A stretch of DNA of 64,000 bases from Lactobacillus johnsonii (lineage in GTDB: Bacteria > Bacillota > Bacilli > Lactobacillales > Lactobacillaceae), in assembly GCF_013487865.1 (NCBI RefSeq), contig NZ_CP047409.1, forward strand, positions 1,240,001 to 1,304,000, written 5' to 3'. The notes below the pieces were generated by a model, which was not told the origin of the DNA, ran no database searches, and saw only the letters and a list, made by a program, of their open reading frames with translations. Every line of letters begins with the position of its first letter. The stretch's first letter is position 1. Below, piece after piece: positions 15,919-26,809 of this stretch. A program made the position numbers and the translations under genes.

Positions 15919-17598
15919 TTGAAATTAAAGAATAACGAAGTCGGCGTTTACGCTATAGGGGGTCTAGGCGAAATCGGCCGTAATATGTACTGCGTTGAGT
16001 ACCAAGATGAAATTATCATCATGGACTGCGGTATCAAATTCCCTGAAGACGATATGATGGGAATCAATTATGTTATCTCAGACTATTCCTACTTAGTTAA
16101 GAATAGAAAAAAAATCAAAGCATTAGTTGTTACGCACGGACATGAAGATCACATTGGAGGAATTCCTTACCTTTTAAAGAAAATTCCTGAAATTCCTGTC
16201 TATGCTACTCCATTTGCTTTAGCCTTAATTCGAGGAAAACTTGATGAACATGGAATTTTAAACTCTAGTGAACTTCATGAAGAACATGAAGATACTGTTT
16301 TAAAATTTGATAAGTTATCAGTAAGTTTCTTCAGAACCACTCACTCAATTCCTGATACTCTAGGAATTGCAGTTCATACTCCTGAAGGAGCCGTTCTATT
16401 TACTGGAGACTTTAAATTCGATTTAACTCCAGTTATGAATCAACCGGCTCCTGATTTTCAAGAGATGGCTAAGCTCGGAAAAGAAGGCGTCTTGGCCCTT
16501 TTATCCGACTCTACTAATGCAGAAGTTCCTACATTTACAAAGTCAGAAAGATTTGTTGCTCATTCATTACACGACATCATTACTGGAATTAAAGGTAGAA
16601 TTATTTTTGCCACTTTTGCTTCCAACCTTTACCGTGTATCAACTGCGATCAAAGCTGCTGTTGATACCGGAAGAAAAGTAGCTATCTTTGGTCGTTCAAT
16701 GGAAAATGGGGTTCAAAATGGTATTGATCTTGGCTACTTAGATATTCCTGAAGGAACCTTAGTTGATGCTAATGAAATTAACCATACTCCACCGGAAAAA
16801 GCAATGATCTTATGTACTGGTTCTCAAGGTGAACCTCTGGCTGCTCTTTCAAGAATTGCAGATGGAACTCACCGTCAGATTTCACTACAACCAGGCGACA
16901 CAGTCATCTTTTCATCTAATCCAATTCCAGGTAACACCACTAGCGTAAACCACTTAATTAATAAGTTAACTGAAGCTGGTGCTAATGTTGTTCATGGTAA
17001 GATTCATAATGTCCATACTTCTGGACACGCTGGCCAAGAAGAACAAAAGATGATGATTGAGTTAACTAAACCTGAATACTTCATTCCAGTTCATGGTGAA
17101 TATAGAATGCAAGTTGTTCATACTGAAACTGCTCAATCTACTGGCATGCCTAAAGATCATACTTTCGTTCTTAAAAACGGAGATGTTCTTGCTTTAACGA
17201 AAGATTCTTCTAGAATTGCTGGTCACATTAATATTCCGGATGTCTTTGTTGATACTTCTGGTAGCGATGATGTTGGTAATATCGTTGTTCGTGACCGTCA
17301 AATTTTAGCTGAAGAAGGTCTTGTAGTAGTGGTAGCAACTGTTGACTACAAACACCAACGCGTTCTTGCAGGTCCAGACATTTTGAGTCGTGGTTTTGTC
17401 TACATGCGTGAATCAACAGAATTGATTAGTCAAGCTCAGAAACATGTCTACCATGTTCTTAAGACGGAAATGGCGAAAGATCCACAACCAAAAGAAAATG
17501 AAATTAGAAAGGCTATCATTGAGAATCTTCAAGATTTCCTATATTCAAAGACTGAAAGAAGACCAATGATTCTGCCAATGCTAATTGAAAAGAAATAA
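15919..17598 (+). CDS. rnjA: Ribonuclease J1
   Basis: RNase J1 is the 5'-to-3' exonuclease and endonuclease central to mRNA turnover and rRNA maturation in Firmicutes. The 559-residue protein keeps the full catalytic set: HGHEDHIGG at residues 73-81, the beta-CASP region, HTSGH at 366-370 and PVHGE at 390-394. This contrasts with the degenerate J2 encoded at 2475-4250. The start is a TTG at 15919, six bases after rpoY; the ribosome binding site AAGGA is weakly placed, so coupling to rpoY translation is likely. The leader hairpin before rpoY makes attenuation or feedback plausible. Confidence 0.96.
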   Translation: MKLKNNEVGVYAIGGLGEIGRNMYCVEYQDEIIIMDCGIKFPEDDMMGINYVISDYSYLVKNRKKIKALVVTHGHEDHIGGIPYLLKKIPEIPVYATPFALALIRGKLDEHGILNSSELHEEHEDTVLKFDKLSVSFFRTTHSIPDTLGIAVHTPEGAVLFTGDFKFDLTPVMNQPAPDFQEMAKLGKEGVLALLSDSTNAEVPTFTKSERFVAHSLHDIITGIKGRIIFATFASNLYRVSTAIKAAVDTGRKVAIFGRSMENGVQNGIDLGYLDIPEGTLVDANEINHTPPEKAMILCTGSQGEPLAALSRIADGTHRQISLQPGDTVIFSSNPIPGNTTSVNHLINKLTEAGANVVHGKIHNVHTSGHAGQEEQKMMIELTKPEYFIPVHGEYRMQVVHTETAQSTGMPKDHTFVLKNGDVLALTKDSSRIAGHINIPDVFVDTSGSDDVGNIVVRDRQILAEEGLVVVVATVDYKHQRVLAGPDILSRGFVYMRESTELISQAQKHVYHVLKTEMAKDPQPKENEIRKAIIENLQDFLYSKTERRPMILPMLIEKK

Positions 17599-17601
17599 AG
17601 T

Positions 17602-17626
17602 AAGCCCCATCTCGGGGCTTATTTTT
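17602..17626 (+). terminator. Intrinsic terminator of rnjA
   Basis: A 7-bp stem AAGCCCC/GGGGCTT (17602-17608 with 17614-17620) followed by ATTTTTAT, three bases after the rnjA stop. The next gene begins 18 bases later. Confidence 0.75.
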
Positions 17627-17644
17627 ATATTACATAGGCAAAAA

Positions 17645-18583
17645 ATGATGAAAAAGATTCACTTACTGGTAAATCTAAAATCCGGGAGCAACAGAGGCGA
17701 AAAAGCTCTCAAGCAAATTGAAACTGTACTTAAAAATGAAAAAATGGACTATGACATTCATATCTCCAATTATCCGGGACAATTGGTTCCACTTGCAACC
17801 AAGGTAGCCAATGAAATTAGTTCCGGAACTGAATATGTTATTGTGGTCGGTGGCGATGGTTCTCTAAACCAAGCTTTAAATGGTGTTAAAAATTCAGAGC
17901 AGCCTAACACTCCCCTTGCCTACTTCCCAGCAGGCACTGGAAATGATTTTGCTAGAGCAGCTAAACTTGAAACAGATCCTCTAAAATTGATTAGACATCT
18001 AAAGAATAATCCGACCGTTACTAAAGTAGATTGCGGAAAATACCATGATCTAATTAACGGTGAGACAAGATACTTTGTTAACAATTTAGGAATTGGTTTT
18101 GATGCTTATGTAGTTAATAAAACGAACCACTCAAAACTAAAAACTAAATTTAATAAAATTAATATAGGTAACTTAACTTACGGAATTAATATTGTTCAAG
18201 CGCTCAAGGGACAAGACAATTTTAAGGTCAGAGTTTCGACTAATAGTCACACCTCTTACTATGAACACGCCTATTTAGTTACTACTACTAACCATCCCTA
18301 CTTCGGTGGCGGCGTACCAATCTTACCGATTGCTAGCATTCACAATCATCACTTAGATATTGCAATTGTAGAAAAGCCAAACTTAGTAAAATTTATTTAT
18401 CTATTTTCTAAGTTGCTAATTAATGGATCACACATGAAAAGTAACCAATTTCATTATTTTGAATCATCTGCAATTGAAGTTAAAACTGATGATCCTGAGT
18501 ATGGTCAGTTAGATGGAGAAGAATTATCAAAAAGAAAGTTTCATCTAAAATTTGAAGTGGATCATTTTGATCTTTTGCAATAA
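17645..18583 (+). CDS. dagK: Diacylglycerol kinase-like lipid kinase
   Basis: A DAGK-catalytic-domain lipid kinase of 312 residues that phosphorylates diacylglycerol, recycling the lipid released by lipoteichoic acid synthesis. The N-terminal NLKSGSNRG phosphate loop, VVVGGDGSLNQALNG (the GGDG nucleotide motif) and PAGTGNDFARA are all present, with the C-terminal LDGEE segment that helps metal binding. The frame is open 20 codons further upstream into the rnjA terminator; the tandem ATGs at 17645 and 17648 follow an AGG site by six and nine bases and the first is chosen. YegS-type lipid kinases are the alternative. No clear promoter exists between the terminator and the start. Confidence 0.88.
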   Translation: MMKKIHLLVNLKSGSNRGEKALKQIETVLKNEKMDYDIHISNYPGQLVPLATKVANEISSGTEYVIVVGGDGSLNQALNGVKNSEQPNTPLAYFPAGTGNDFARAAKLETDPLKLIRHLKNNPTVTKVDCGKYHDLINGETRYFVNNLGIGFDAYVVNKTNHSKLKTKFNKINIGNLTYGINIVQALKGQDNFKVRVSTNSHTSYYEHAYLVTTTNHPYFGGGVPILPIASIHNHHLDIAIVEKPNLVKFIYLFSKLLINGSHMKSNQFHYFESSAIEVKTDDPEYGQLDGEELSKRKFHLKFEVDHFDLLQ

Positions 18584-18588
18584 ACGAC

Positions 18589-18619
18589 AAATAGCCAGCT
18601 CATAATGAGCTGGCTATTT
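18589..18619. terminator. Bidirectional terminator between dagK and recD2
   Basis: A 14-bp stem (18589-18602 with 18606-18619) separates the convergent genes; short A and T runs flank it. Confidence 0.85.
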
Positions 18620-18621
18620 TG

Positions 18622-20997
18622 CTATCTTTTTTCTTCTAATCTAATATCTTCCATTCCAATCATTGGATCAATCTGTCCAGAATAAATTAGCTCAGGAGTC
18701 AAAATATAATTTTCTGGCTCAACATTTTCTTCTTTAAGTTCAGCTTTGTTTTTTTCTTGTTCCGCATTTACATTTGAAGTATTTTCAACTTCTTTTAGAC
18801 CTAACTCATGCCTAATTTTAGCTGCTAACTCAGTCTTACGGTCATTACCTGGAGTACGCAATGCCATAATATACGCCTTTTTTTCTCCTACCATAACTAA
18901 ATTTTTTTCGGCACGAGTAATGGCGGTATATAACAAATTCCGCCTCAACATCATATAATTTTGCATCGTAAGATTTAAAATTACTAACGGAAATTCTGAT
19001 CCTTGGGACTTATGGATGGTAATGGCATACGCACGGGTAATATCATTTAAGTCTTTAATACCAAATTCTATTTCACGACCGTCAAAATCTGCAATTAATA
19101 TTTTGGCTTTATCATCAGGATTAAGGCCAATAATTTTACCAATTTGACCATTATAAATATCTTTTTCTGGATTATTTTGTAATTGTAGAATTCGGTCCCC
19201 GATTCTAAAACTTTCATTGTGAGCTTCAATTACTTTAGTTTTTACTGATAGTGGATTCATCACATCCTGCAAAATATCATTCAAGTGAGTAATTCCACCT
19301 TGACCATTGTACATGGCTCCCAGAACTTGAATATCATCCCTTTTGAAGCCACGTTTAATGGCTAAATTTACGATTTGATCAATTGCATCCCCCACCAGGC
19401 TTGGTTGACATGGAATAAAAGAGTAGTTTTTAGTTTTATTAAAAATAGTCTCCTCGGCTTCTTCATCATTAATTGCATGGGCCAACTTAATAATTGATGA
19501 ATCTTCACCCTGTCTATGAATCACTTGCAACCGTGTAGTTGGAAATGCTCCGGAGCTGATTAAATCACCGAAAACGTTACCTGCTCCAACTGAAGGAAGC
19601 TGATCTTTGTCCCCAACAAAAACTATCCTCTTTGTTGAATTAATACCGGATAAAAGCTGTTTAAAGAGAAACATATCAACCATTGACATTTCATCAATTA
19701 TTAAAATCTCACCATTCAATTCGTTTACATCAGTTGCATCATTTTCACCGATACCTAACCCTAATAAACGGTGAATGGTTTTTGCTGAAATATCTGTAAC
19801 CTCGCTCATTCGTTTGGCTGCTCGACCCGTTGGTGCAGCCAGTAAGAATGGTGGATCATCACTATATAAAGTTGCACTTGGAATTTCTGCCAATTCCTTC
19901 AAGCACATTAAAATCCCATTGATAATTGTTGTTTTACCAGTACCAGGACCACCAGTAAGAATTGAAATTGGATTATTTAGAGCATTTTTAATTGCACTTT
20001 TTTGAGTTTCATCATATTCAATTTCAAGTGTTTCTTCAACATGTTTAATTGCCATTTCAATATCGCTATTATCAAATTCTTCGTTTTCAACTTGATTATT
20101 AACCACATGTTTTAATTCGGTTGCTATATCAAGTTCAGTTTGGAAAATTGCTTGCAAGGCCGCCTTATCACCTGAAATAACAACTTTTCCTTGTCTTTGA
20201 AGTTCATTAACACTATTAGCAAGTTCATCATAAGAGGTCGATTGAACTAAATCATAAGCCTCTGTTAATAATTCATCAAGTGGAACATAAGTATCTCCCA
20301 AGGTATTAAGAGCAGTCTGTAAAATACTTAAAATTGCTCCCCTAACTCTTCTAGGATCATTTAGTTCTATTCCGAGCGCGTGTCCCATATTATCCGCAGT
20401 TTTAAAACCAAAACCACGAACTTCACCAAGGGCTTGATAAGGATCTTCCTCTAGTTTCTTCAAGGAATCACCATGATACACTTTATAAATATTACCGGCT
20501 ACTTTTTTATTGATTCCATATCTAGCTAGTTTAATCACAATTTCTGAAAATGAATCCATCTGATTAATTCCAGATAATAAGCTATCCTTTTGCTTTTGAG
20601 TCAAATCAAGATTGTCAATCTCAGTTGGATTTGACTTAATAAGATCTAACGCATTTGTTCCTAAACTATCAATGATCTTTTCAGCAGCCCTCTTACCAAT
20701 CCCAGGAAACTTGTCAGAACTAAGGTACTTAGCTAAACTACCCTCTTCATGGGGCAAAACTGGTTCATAGGAAATTATACGAAATTGTTTGCCAAATTTT
20801 CCGTGTACAACAATATTACCGGTAAATTTATAAGTTGATCCAATTTGGATATCCCCAAAATTTCCAGTTACTCGAATATTATCACGATCATAATCAGGTA
20901 ATTTACTAATTAAATCTACATCAATAATCTTGAAAAGGTCTTGATTGTTTTCAAAAACAATTCCATTTATTCGTCCAGTAAAACTAGTTTCTGCCAT
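18622..20997 (-). CDS. recD2: RecD2-type DNA helicase
   Basis: A 5'-to-3' superfamily 1B helicase found in bacteria without RecBC, linked to replication-fork maintenance and repair. The 791-residue protein has an OB-like N-terminus, helix-hairpin-helix repeats (FPGIGKRAAEKI near residue 97; GEVRGFGFKTADNMG near 191), Walker A GGPGTGKT at 349-356, the DEMSMVD Walker B and the C-terminal YAITIHKSQGSEF motif. The last 60 residues form a charged tail typical of lactobacilli. It overlaps the upstream TPR gene by 14 bases and appears to be the last gene of a phosphatase-TPR-recD2 unit. Confidence 0.94.
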   Translation of the reverse strand: MAETSFTGRINGIVFENNQDLFKIIDVDLISKLPDYDRDNIRVTGNFGDIQIGSTYKFTGNIVVHGKFGKQFRIISYEPVLPHEEGSLAKYLSSDKFPGIGKRAAEKIIDSLGTNALDLIKSNPTEIDNLDLTQKQKDSLLSGINQMDSFSEIVIKLARYGINKKVAGNIYKVYHGDSLKKLEEDPYQALGEVRGFGFKTADNMGHALGIELNDPRRVRGAILSILQTALNTLGDTYVPLDELLTEAYDLVQSTSYDELANSVNELQRQGKVVISGDKAALQAIFQTELDIATELKHVVNNQVENEEFDNSDIEMAIKHVEETLEIEYDETQKSAIKNALNNPISILTGGPGTGKTTIINGILMCLKELAEIPSATLYSDDPPFLLAAPTGRAAKRMSEVTDISAKTIHRLLGLGIGENDATDVNELNGEILIIDEMSMVDMFLFKQLLSGINSTKRIVFVGDKDQLPSVGAGNVFGDLISSGAFPTTRLQVIHRQGEDSSIIKLAHAINDEEAEETIFNKTKNYSFIPCQPSLVGDAIDQIVNLAIKRGFKRDDIQVLGAMYNGQGGITHLNDILQDVMNPLSVKTKVIEAHNESFRIGDRILQLQNNPEKDIYNGQIGKIIGLNPDDKAKILIADFDGREIEFGIKDLNDITRAYAITIHKSQGSEFPLVILNLTMQNYMMLRRNLLYTAITRAEKNLVMVGEKKAYIMALRTPGNDRKTELAAKIRHELGLKEVENTSNVNAEQEKNKAELKEENVEPENYILTPELIYSGQIDPMIGMEDIRLEEKR

Positions 20998-21628
20998 TTT
21001 TACCTCTAATCAATTTTGCTACCGCATTATATTGCTTTTGTGCTTGAGCAAAATATTTGGGATCTTGATTTTTTGATAATTTAAAATATTTTTCTGCTTC
21101 ATCAGGATTAGTATCAAATAAAGTTAACCCCAATAAAAAATTAACTTTTGCATTTCTTTGGTCTTCTGAAATTTTATTATAAGTTTGATTTGCAGATTTT
21201 AAATCACCCAAACTAAGCCAAATATCACCAATTAATTCTAAAGTTCGCTCATCCTGATTCTTTAACGTTAAGGCGTAGGCTAAGGCCTTTTGATACTGAC
21301 CTAATTTCATAAAAATTAAAGCCTTTTGATACATTGTTTCTTCATCGTCAGCAATAGAATTAAGTAACGCAAGTGACTTAGCAAAATCTCCTTGCATGTA
21401 GTAGCAGACAGCAATGTTATAAGTTAGATCTTCCGGATGCTTAACAAGGCCCCGAGCTTTTTCTAATAATTCTAACGCCTGATCAGTAGCATTTTGTTCA
21501 ATTAAATAAGTTGAAAGCTGCAAATAATTTTCGATATGTTTGGGATGCTTATTTATTTTTTCAATTAATAAATGTATAGCTTTATCCACATTGCCAGCAT
21601 CATATAAGTTGGCTATTTTTTTATCCAT
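20984..21628 (-). CDS. TPR-repeat protein
   Basis: A 214-residue soluble protein made of tandem tetratricopeptide repeats, for example ENYLQLSTYLIEQNATDQAL, then LTYNIAVCYYMQGDFAKSL and RTLELIGDIWLSLGDL, spaced by about 34 residues. Such proteins act as interaction scaffolds; no partner can be named from sequence. Its end overlaps recD2 and its start follows the phosphatase stop by two bases, so the three genes form one unit. A similar TPR-recD2 pairing is common in lactobacilli and related genera. Confidence 0.85.
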   Translation of the reverse strand: MDKKIANLYDAGNVDKAIHLLIEKINKHPKHIENYLQLSTYLIEQNATDQALELLEKARGLVKHPEDLTYNIAVCYYMQGDFAKSLALLNSIADDEETMYQKALIFMKLGQYQKALAYALTLKNQDERTLELIGDIWLSLGDLKSANQTYNKISEDQRNAKVNFLLGLTLFDTNPDEAEKYFKLSKNQDPKYFAQAQKQYNAVAKLIRGKNGRN

Positions 21629-21630
21629 TT

Positions 21631-22290
21631 TTAAATTGTATCCCTACTAGTAATTTTCCGATCTAAGTAGCTTGTTTCATTCCACGCTACTTCATCAAAA
21701 GTCTTTCCATGATCTTCCGTATCAAGAACGGTAAGACTTGTATTAGTCAAGCCGCCACGCTTTCTAATATCTGCAATATCATACCCCTCTAGCGTTCTAA
21801 TTAAGGCACACAAAGCAGCTCCATGACTTACTAATAATACCTTATCATCTTTATTAGGATATCTTTTTACAATATCAGCAATCAATTTCTTCCCACGCTC
21901 TATCATATGGTCAAAATTTTCACCATGGAAAGTTGATGGATCATAACGATCAGGGAAATAACGAAATGCTTTTATTTGATCTGGATATTTACTTTCAGCA
22001 TCAACAAACTTCATTCCCTCCAGATCTCCTAGATTAAACTCCTTTAAACGGTCGTCAACAATGACTGGGACAGTAATTCCCATATCATTTCTCAGCATCA
22101 CTGCCGTCGTTAATGCGCGTTGTAAAGGACTAGAATAAAAGGCTCTAAACTTTGTTCCTTTTAAGTATTCAGCCAATTTTTTGATGTCTTCGTAACTTTC
22201 AGGCAAAAGAGGTGAATTACCACTACCACCTTGATAGCGTCCTTCTAAGTTCCATTTTGTTTTTCCATGTCTTACAAAATATAATTGCAT
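21631..22290 (-). CDS. Histidine phosphatase family protein (phosphoglycerate mutase-like)
   Basis: A 219-residue member of the histidine phosphatase superfamily. The catalytic RHG is at residues 8-10 (YFVRHGKTKWN) with RYQGG following, and the second histidine is in LLVSHGAALC. Members include cofactor-dependent phosphoglycerate mutases, GpmB-like broad phosphatases and alpha-ribazole phosphatases; the length and divergent C-terminus make a phosphatase more likely than glycolytic mutase. A GGAGGG site precedes the ATG and a TATAAT box lies about 30 bases upstream, so it probably heads the unit with the TPR gene and recD2. Confidence 0.85.
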   Translation of the reverse strand: MQLYFVRHGKTKWNLEGRYQGGSGNSPLLPESYEDIKKLAEYLKGTKFRAFYSSPLQRALTTAVMLRNDMGITVPVIVDDRLKEFNLGDLEGMKFVDAESKYPDQIKAFRYFPDRYDPSTFHGENFDHMIERGKKLIADIVKRYPNKDDKVLLVSHGAALCALIRTLEGYDIADIRKRGGLTNTSLTVLDTEDHGKTFDEVAWNETSYLDRKITSRDTI

Positions 22291-22361
22291 AATTTGCTTA
22301 TCCCTCCACTTTTATTACTATTATAAGTTTTAAGAGGAGAAAATAACAGTTTATAAAAATA

Positions 22362-22388
22362 AAAAAGAAGCCTCAAAGAGACTTCTTT
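22362..22388 (-). terminator. Intrinsic terminator of mnmA
   Basis: A stem AAAGAAG/CTTCTTT with an internal mismatch and an inner CTC/GAG extension is followed on the minus strand by a U run, five bases after the mnmA stop. Confidence 0.75.
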
Positions 22389-22392
22389 TAAA

Positions 22393-23873
<1,481 letters not shown>

Positions 23874-23892
23874 AAAAATATCACTCTCAATA

Positions 23893-23920
23893 TTATTATC
23901 TTATTTTTTGTAAGTGTCAA
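23893..23920 (-). promoter_or_regulatory. Candidate promoter of DUF1831-mnmA
   Basis: A perfect TTGACA -35 (23915-23920) and TAATAA -10 (23893-23898) with 16-base spacing on the minus strand. A second TATAAT-like box further upstream could add a second start. Confidence 0.6.
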
Positions 23921-23976
23921 GTATATGATTTTACTATTATTATACCTTAAGACAAATTCTTAAAAAAATAATTTTA

Positions 23977-25131
23977 CTATTTAGCTAGACGCTTGCACAT
24001 CTTAACTAAGGCTTCTGCAAACTCTTGAATTTCTTCTTCAGTATTAAATCTACCAAAGCTAATTCTAATTGATTCTGCAATTCTCGGTGAATCTTCCCCA
24101 TACATTGCCTGTAAAACATGTGAAGGAGTAAGTGAACCAGCCGTACATGCAGAACCACCAGAAATAGCATATCCACTTAAATCTAAATTAGTTAGAGCAG
24201 AGTAAGTACCTACACCCTTTAACCATAAGTTCAAAACGTGATGGGATACTTCACCTTCAAGAGTTCCATTAATTTCATAATCAATTTGATTTTCATCAAG
24301 TTCATCCAAAATTATTTTTTGAAACTTTTGGTATTTCTCTTGTAGTTTCTGCTTGTCCATCTCGTTCAGTTCTTGAGCAGCTATACCAAAGCCAGCAATA
24401 CCTGGTACATTTTCCGTTCCGGGACGACGTTTAGTTTCCTGTTCACCTCCTAAAAGTAGATTACTTACTTTTAGACCATCTTTTTCATAAAGAAAACCTA
24501 AAAATTTTGGTCCATTAACTTTGTGAGCAGAAGTTGACAATAAGTCGATGTTCATTTCTCTAACATCAATTTCAATATTTCCGAAGCCTTGTACGTCATC
24601 TACATGAAAATATGCATTAGAATCTTTCACTAATTCACCAATTTCTTTTAACGGCATAATTGATCCGACTTCATTATTAACTGCCATAATAGAAACTAAG
24701 ATTGTATCTGGTGTTAACTCTCTCTTCAAGTCGTCTAAATTAATATGGCCAGTTTCATTCACATCAAGATATACAATATTGTATCCTTCTTGAGCTAAGC
24801 GTTTCATAGGATTTAAGACAGAAGGATGCTCAATTTTAGTAGTAATAATTTTTTTACCAACATCTTTTCTAGCACATACTGTACCAAAAATAGCAGTATT
24901 ATTGCTTTCAGAGCCACCACTAGTAAAAATTATTTCCTTATCTTGCGCATTAATTGTTTCTGCTAGTTGATGACGCGCTGTTTCAACTACATGACGTGCC
25001 TTACGACCAAATGCATGTTGACTAGAAGCGTTGCCAAAATCATCAGCCATTTCACTACTAATTTTTTCAATAACTTTTGGATCCATTGGCGTAGTTGCCG
25101 CGTTATCTAAGTATACATTTTTCCTAGTCAT
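23977..25131 (-). CDS. iscS: Cysteine desulfurase (IscS/NifS family)
   Basis: A PLP enzyme that takes sulfur from cysteine as a protein persulfide. In the 384-residue protein the PLP lysine is Lys204 in STSAHKVNGPKF and the persulfide cysteine is Cys329 in GGSACTAGS. No SufU or SufB partner is visible nearby; the neighbours DUF1831 and mnmA point to tRNA 2-thiolation. A second paralogue of the same length, with about the same motif spacing, sits beside thiI (58312-59466), so the organism seems to use dedicated desulfurases for different acceptors. Confidence 0.93.
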   Translation of the reverse strand: MTRKNVYLDNAATTPMDPKVIEKISSEMADDFGNASSQHAFGRKARHVVETARHQLAETINAQDKEIIFTSGGSESNNTAIFGTVCARKDVGKKIITTKIEHPSVLNPMKRLAQEGYNIVYLDVNETGHINLDDLKRELTPDTILVSIMAVNNEVGSIMPLKEIGELVKDSNAYFHVDDVQGFGNIEIDVREMNIDLLSTSAHKVNGPKFLGFLYEKDGLKVSNLLLGGEQETKRRPGTENVPGIAGFGIAAQELNEMDKQKLQEKYQKFQKIILDELDENQIDYEINGTLEGEVSHHVLNLWLKGVGTYSALTNLDLSGYAISGGSACTAGSLTPSHVLQAMYGEDSPRIAESIRISFGRFNTEEEIQEFAEALVKMCKRLAK

Positions 25132-25191
25132 ATTATCTTATAACCTCTTTACTTTCCTTACATTTCGGAAGTGGCTCTTTTATTTTAACAT

Positions 25192-25225
25192 AAAAATAGA
25201 CCAAGTTACGATGAACTTAGTCTAT
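25192..25225 (-). terminator. Intrinsic terminator of mtnN
   Basis: A 12-bp stem with one G-U pair (25196-25207 with 25214-25225) followed by a U run on the minus strand, eight bases after the mtnN stop. Confidence 0.85.
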
Positions 25226-25232
25226 CAATAGT

Positions 25233-25934
25233 TTAATCTAAAACTGTTTCTTCAAGATAGGATGCAATTATACTTGCAGCTTTTGCTCCAACTTCCTTGA
25301 CGAATTTATCAAAGTCATTGTCAGCATTAGCATCCCCATTATCTGAAATAGCACGAATTGCAACCAATGGAGTATTAAAATGTCTAGCCACTTGTGCAAA
25401 AGCAGCTCCTTCCATCTCTACTCCCAATGCGTCAGAGAAATTCTTTTTAATCTCATCTTTTTGTGCTTCAGAAGCAATAAAACTATCTCCAGTTACAATC
25501 AATCCCTCTTTAAAAGGAATATTGTGTTCCTTCAAATACGCCGCAAATTTTGCACGGAAGGCATTATCTAGAGTATAGCCCGCAGGCTCTTGGGGAATTT
25601 GTCCTTCCACGTAGTTACCTGCACTAGTATTATGAGCATCATAGTACATAAACTTATTAGGCAAAATTAGATCTTTTCTCTTTACATCTTCTTGCAACGA
25701 TCCAGCAGAACCAGTCATAAAAATCAAGTCGATATCTTCCTTGGTTAACAGACTAGTCAAATTCATAGCTGCATTAACTTTACCGATTCCACTTAATCCT
25801 AAGTAAATGTCATTTCCATTTACTGAAAAATGATCAAATTCAGTTGTGCCAAAGACTTCTTTATTTTCAGACTTAAAATGCTTTTTATAGAATTCTGCTT
25901 CTTCTTCCATTGGGACAATAATTGCGATTTTCAT
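25233..25934 (-). CDS. mtnN: 5'-methylthioadenosine/S-adenosylhomocysteine nucleosidase
   Basis: Cleaves adenine from methylthioadenosine and S-adenosylhomocysteine, clearing inhibitors of SAM-dependent methylation and, where LuxS follows, feeding AI-2 synthesis. The 233-residue product has the opening MKIAIIVPMEEEAEFY with the catalytic-acid Glu12 position, MTGSAGSL, GDSFIAS and EMEGAAFAQVA, all typical. It is the last gene of a run ileS-csp-nudF-small membrane protein-mtnN and is closed by a strong terminator. Confidence 0.95.
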   Translation of the reverse strand: MKIAIIVPMEEEAEFYKKHFKSENKEVFGTTEFDHFSVNGNDIYLGLSGIGKVNAAMNLTSLLTKEDIDLIFMTGSAGSLQEDVKRKDLILPNKFMYYDAHNTSAGNYVEGQIPQEPAGYTLDNAFRAKFAAYLKEHNIPFKEGLIVTGDSFIASEAQKDEIKKNFSDALGVEMEGAAFAQVARHFNTPLVAIRAISDNGDANADNDFDKFVKEVGAKAASIIASYLEETVLD

Positions 25935-25949
25935 TTTTTACCTCTAAAT

Positions 25950-26240
25950 CTAAAGTTTAAACAAAGCGAACAAAACTATAACTAATAAAACAACAACAAT
26001 TAAAATGGCATAGTTCAGACGCTTTTTTAAACGATTAATCTTATCTTCATGCTTTTCTTTTAAGGCACGATTTGCGAGATCCTCTCTTGATTCAAATTTT
26101 GAAGAATCTTGAACCTCAACTTTTTGATCACTTACACCAGTTTGATGCTTATCTTTCCTCAATCGTTTAAAATTATCGAAAATTTTGCTTACTTTTTCTT
26201 TTTGTTGTTTTTTACGATAATCTGCTCGTTTTTCAGTCAT
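25950..26240 (-). CDS. Small tail-anchored, highly charged protein
   Basis: I do not recognise a named family. The 96-residue protein has a Lys/Arg/Glu-rich, probably helical cytoplasmic part (residues 1-70) and one C-terminal membrane segment (about 74-94, YAILIVVVLLVIVLFALF) that leaves almost nothing outside. There is no N-terminal signal, so it is likely tail-anchored with the charged region in the cytoplasm. It overlaps the nudF end by eight bases and is followed after 15 bases by mtnN, a conserved arrangement in lactobacilli as far as I recall. Function unknown. Confidence 0.75.
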   Translation of the reverse strand: MTEKRADYRKKQQKEKVSKIFDNFKRLRKDKHQTGVSDQKVEVQDSSKFESREDLANRALKEKHEDKINRLKKRLNYAILIVVVLLVIVLFALFKL

Positions 26241-26796
26241 TACTTTGATTTCCTGTTAAAATCATATTTTCCCAAAATGTAATTGCCATTACAGTCTTTG
26301 CATCCATAATTTCTCCAGACGCAATTAACTGTTTTAATTCTGGAAGACTGTACCATTCTTGAGTTAAAAATTCATCTTCATCAAGAGGACGTTTATTTTC
26401 AATTTTTGACAAAGTATCACAATAGAATAAATGAATTTTTTCATCACAAAAACCAACAGATGTATAAAATTCACTTACCTTTTCCCAATACTCAGCCTTG
26501 TAGCCCCCCTCTTCATTCAACTCTCTTTTCATTGCATCAAGAGGTGAAGCATCTGTCTCATCAATTAAACCTGCAGGAATCTCCAAAGTTAATTGTTTAA
26601 TAGGCTCACGCCATTGTTTTACAAGAAGCATTTTCTTCTCATCATTGATGGCAATTGCAGCACTAGCATCGGGATGCTTAACTATCTCACGAGTAGCTAT
26701 TTTTCCATTAGGTAAACTAATAGTTTCAACATTTAAGTCAATAAGTTTACCTTCGAAAATAGGTTTATTTGAGATTTCAGTTTCTCTCAGATTCAC
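26233..26796 (-). CDS. nudF: Nudix hydrolase, ADP-ribose pyrophosphatase type
   Basis: A 187-residue Nudix enzyme that most likely splits ADP-ribose into AMP and ribose 5-phosphate. The Nudix box runs from GLIDETDASPL to KRELNEEGGY; the REUxEExG core is intact, while the first glutamate position reads Asp. The ADP-ribose subfamily is supported by TREIVKHPDASAAIA and the proline-containing C-terminal region. It is 13 bases after the cold-shock-like gene and overlaps the small membrane protein gene. Confidence 0.88.
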   Translation of the reverse strand: MNLRETEISNKPIFEGKLIDLNVETISLPNGKIATREIVKHPDASAAIAINDEKKMLLVKQWREPIKQLTLEIPAGLIDETDASPLDAMKRELNEEGGYKAEYWEKVSEFYTSVGFCDEKIHLFYCDTLSKIENKRPLDEDEFLTQEWYSLPELKQLIASGEIMDAKTVMAITFWENMILTGNQSND

Positions 26797-26809
26797 TTAA
26801 TTTCTCCTT

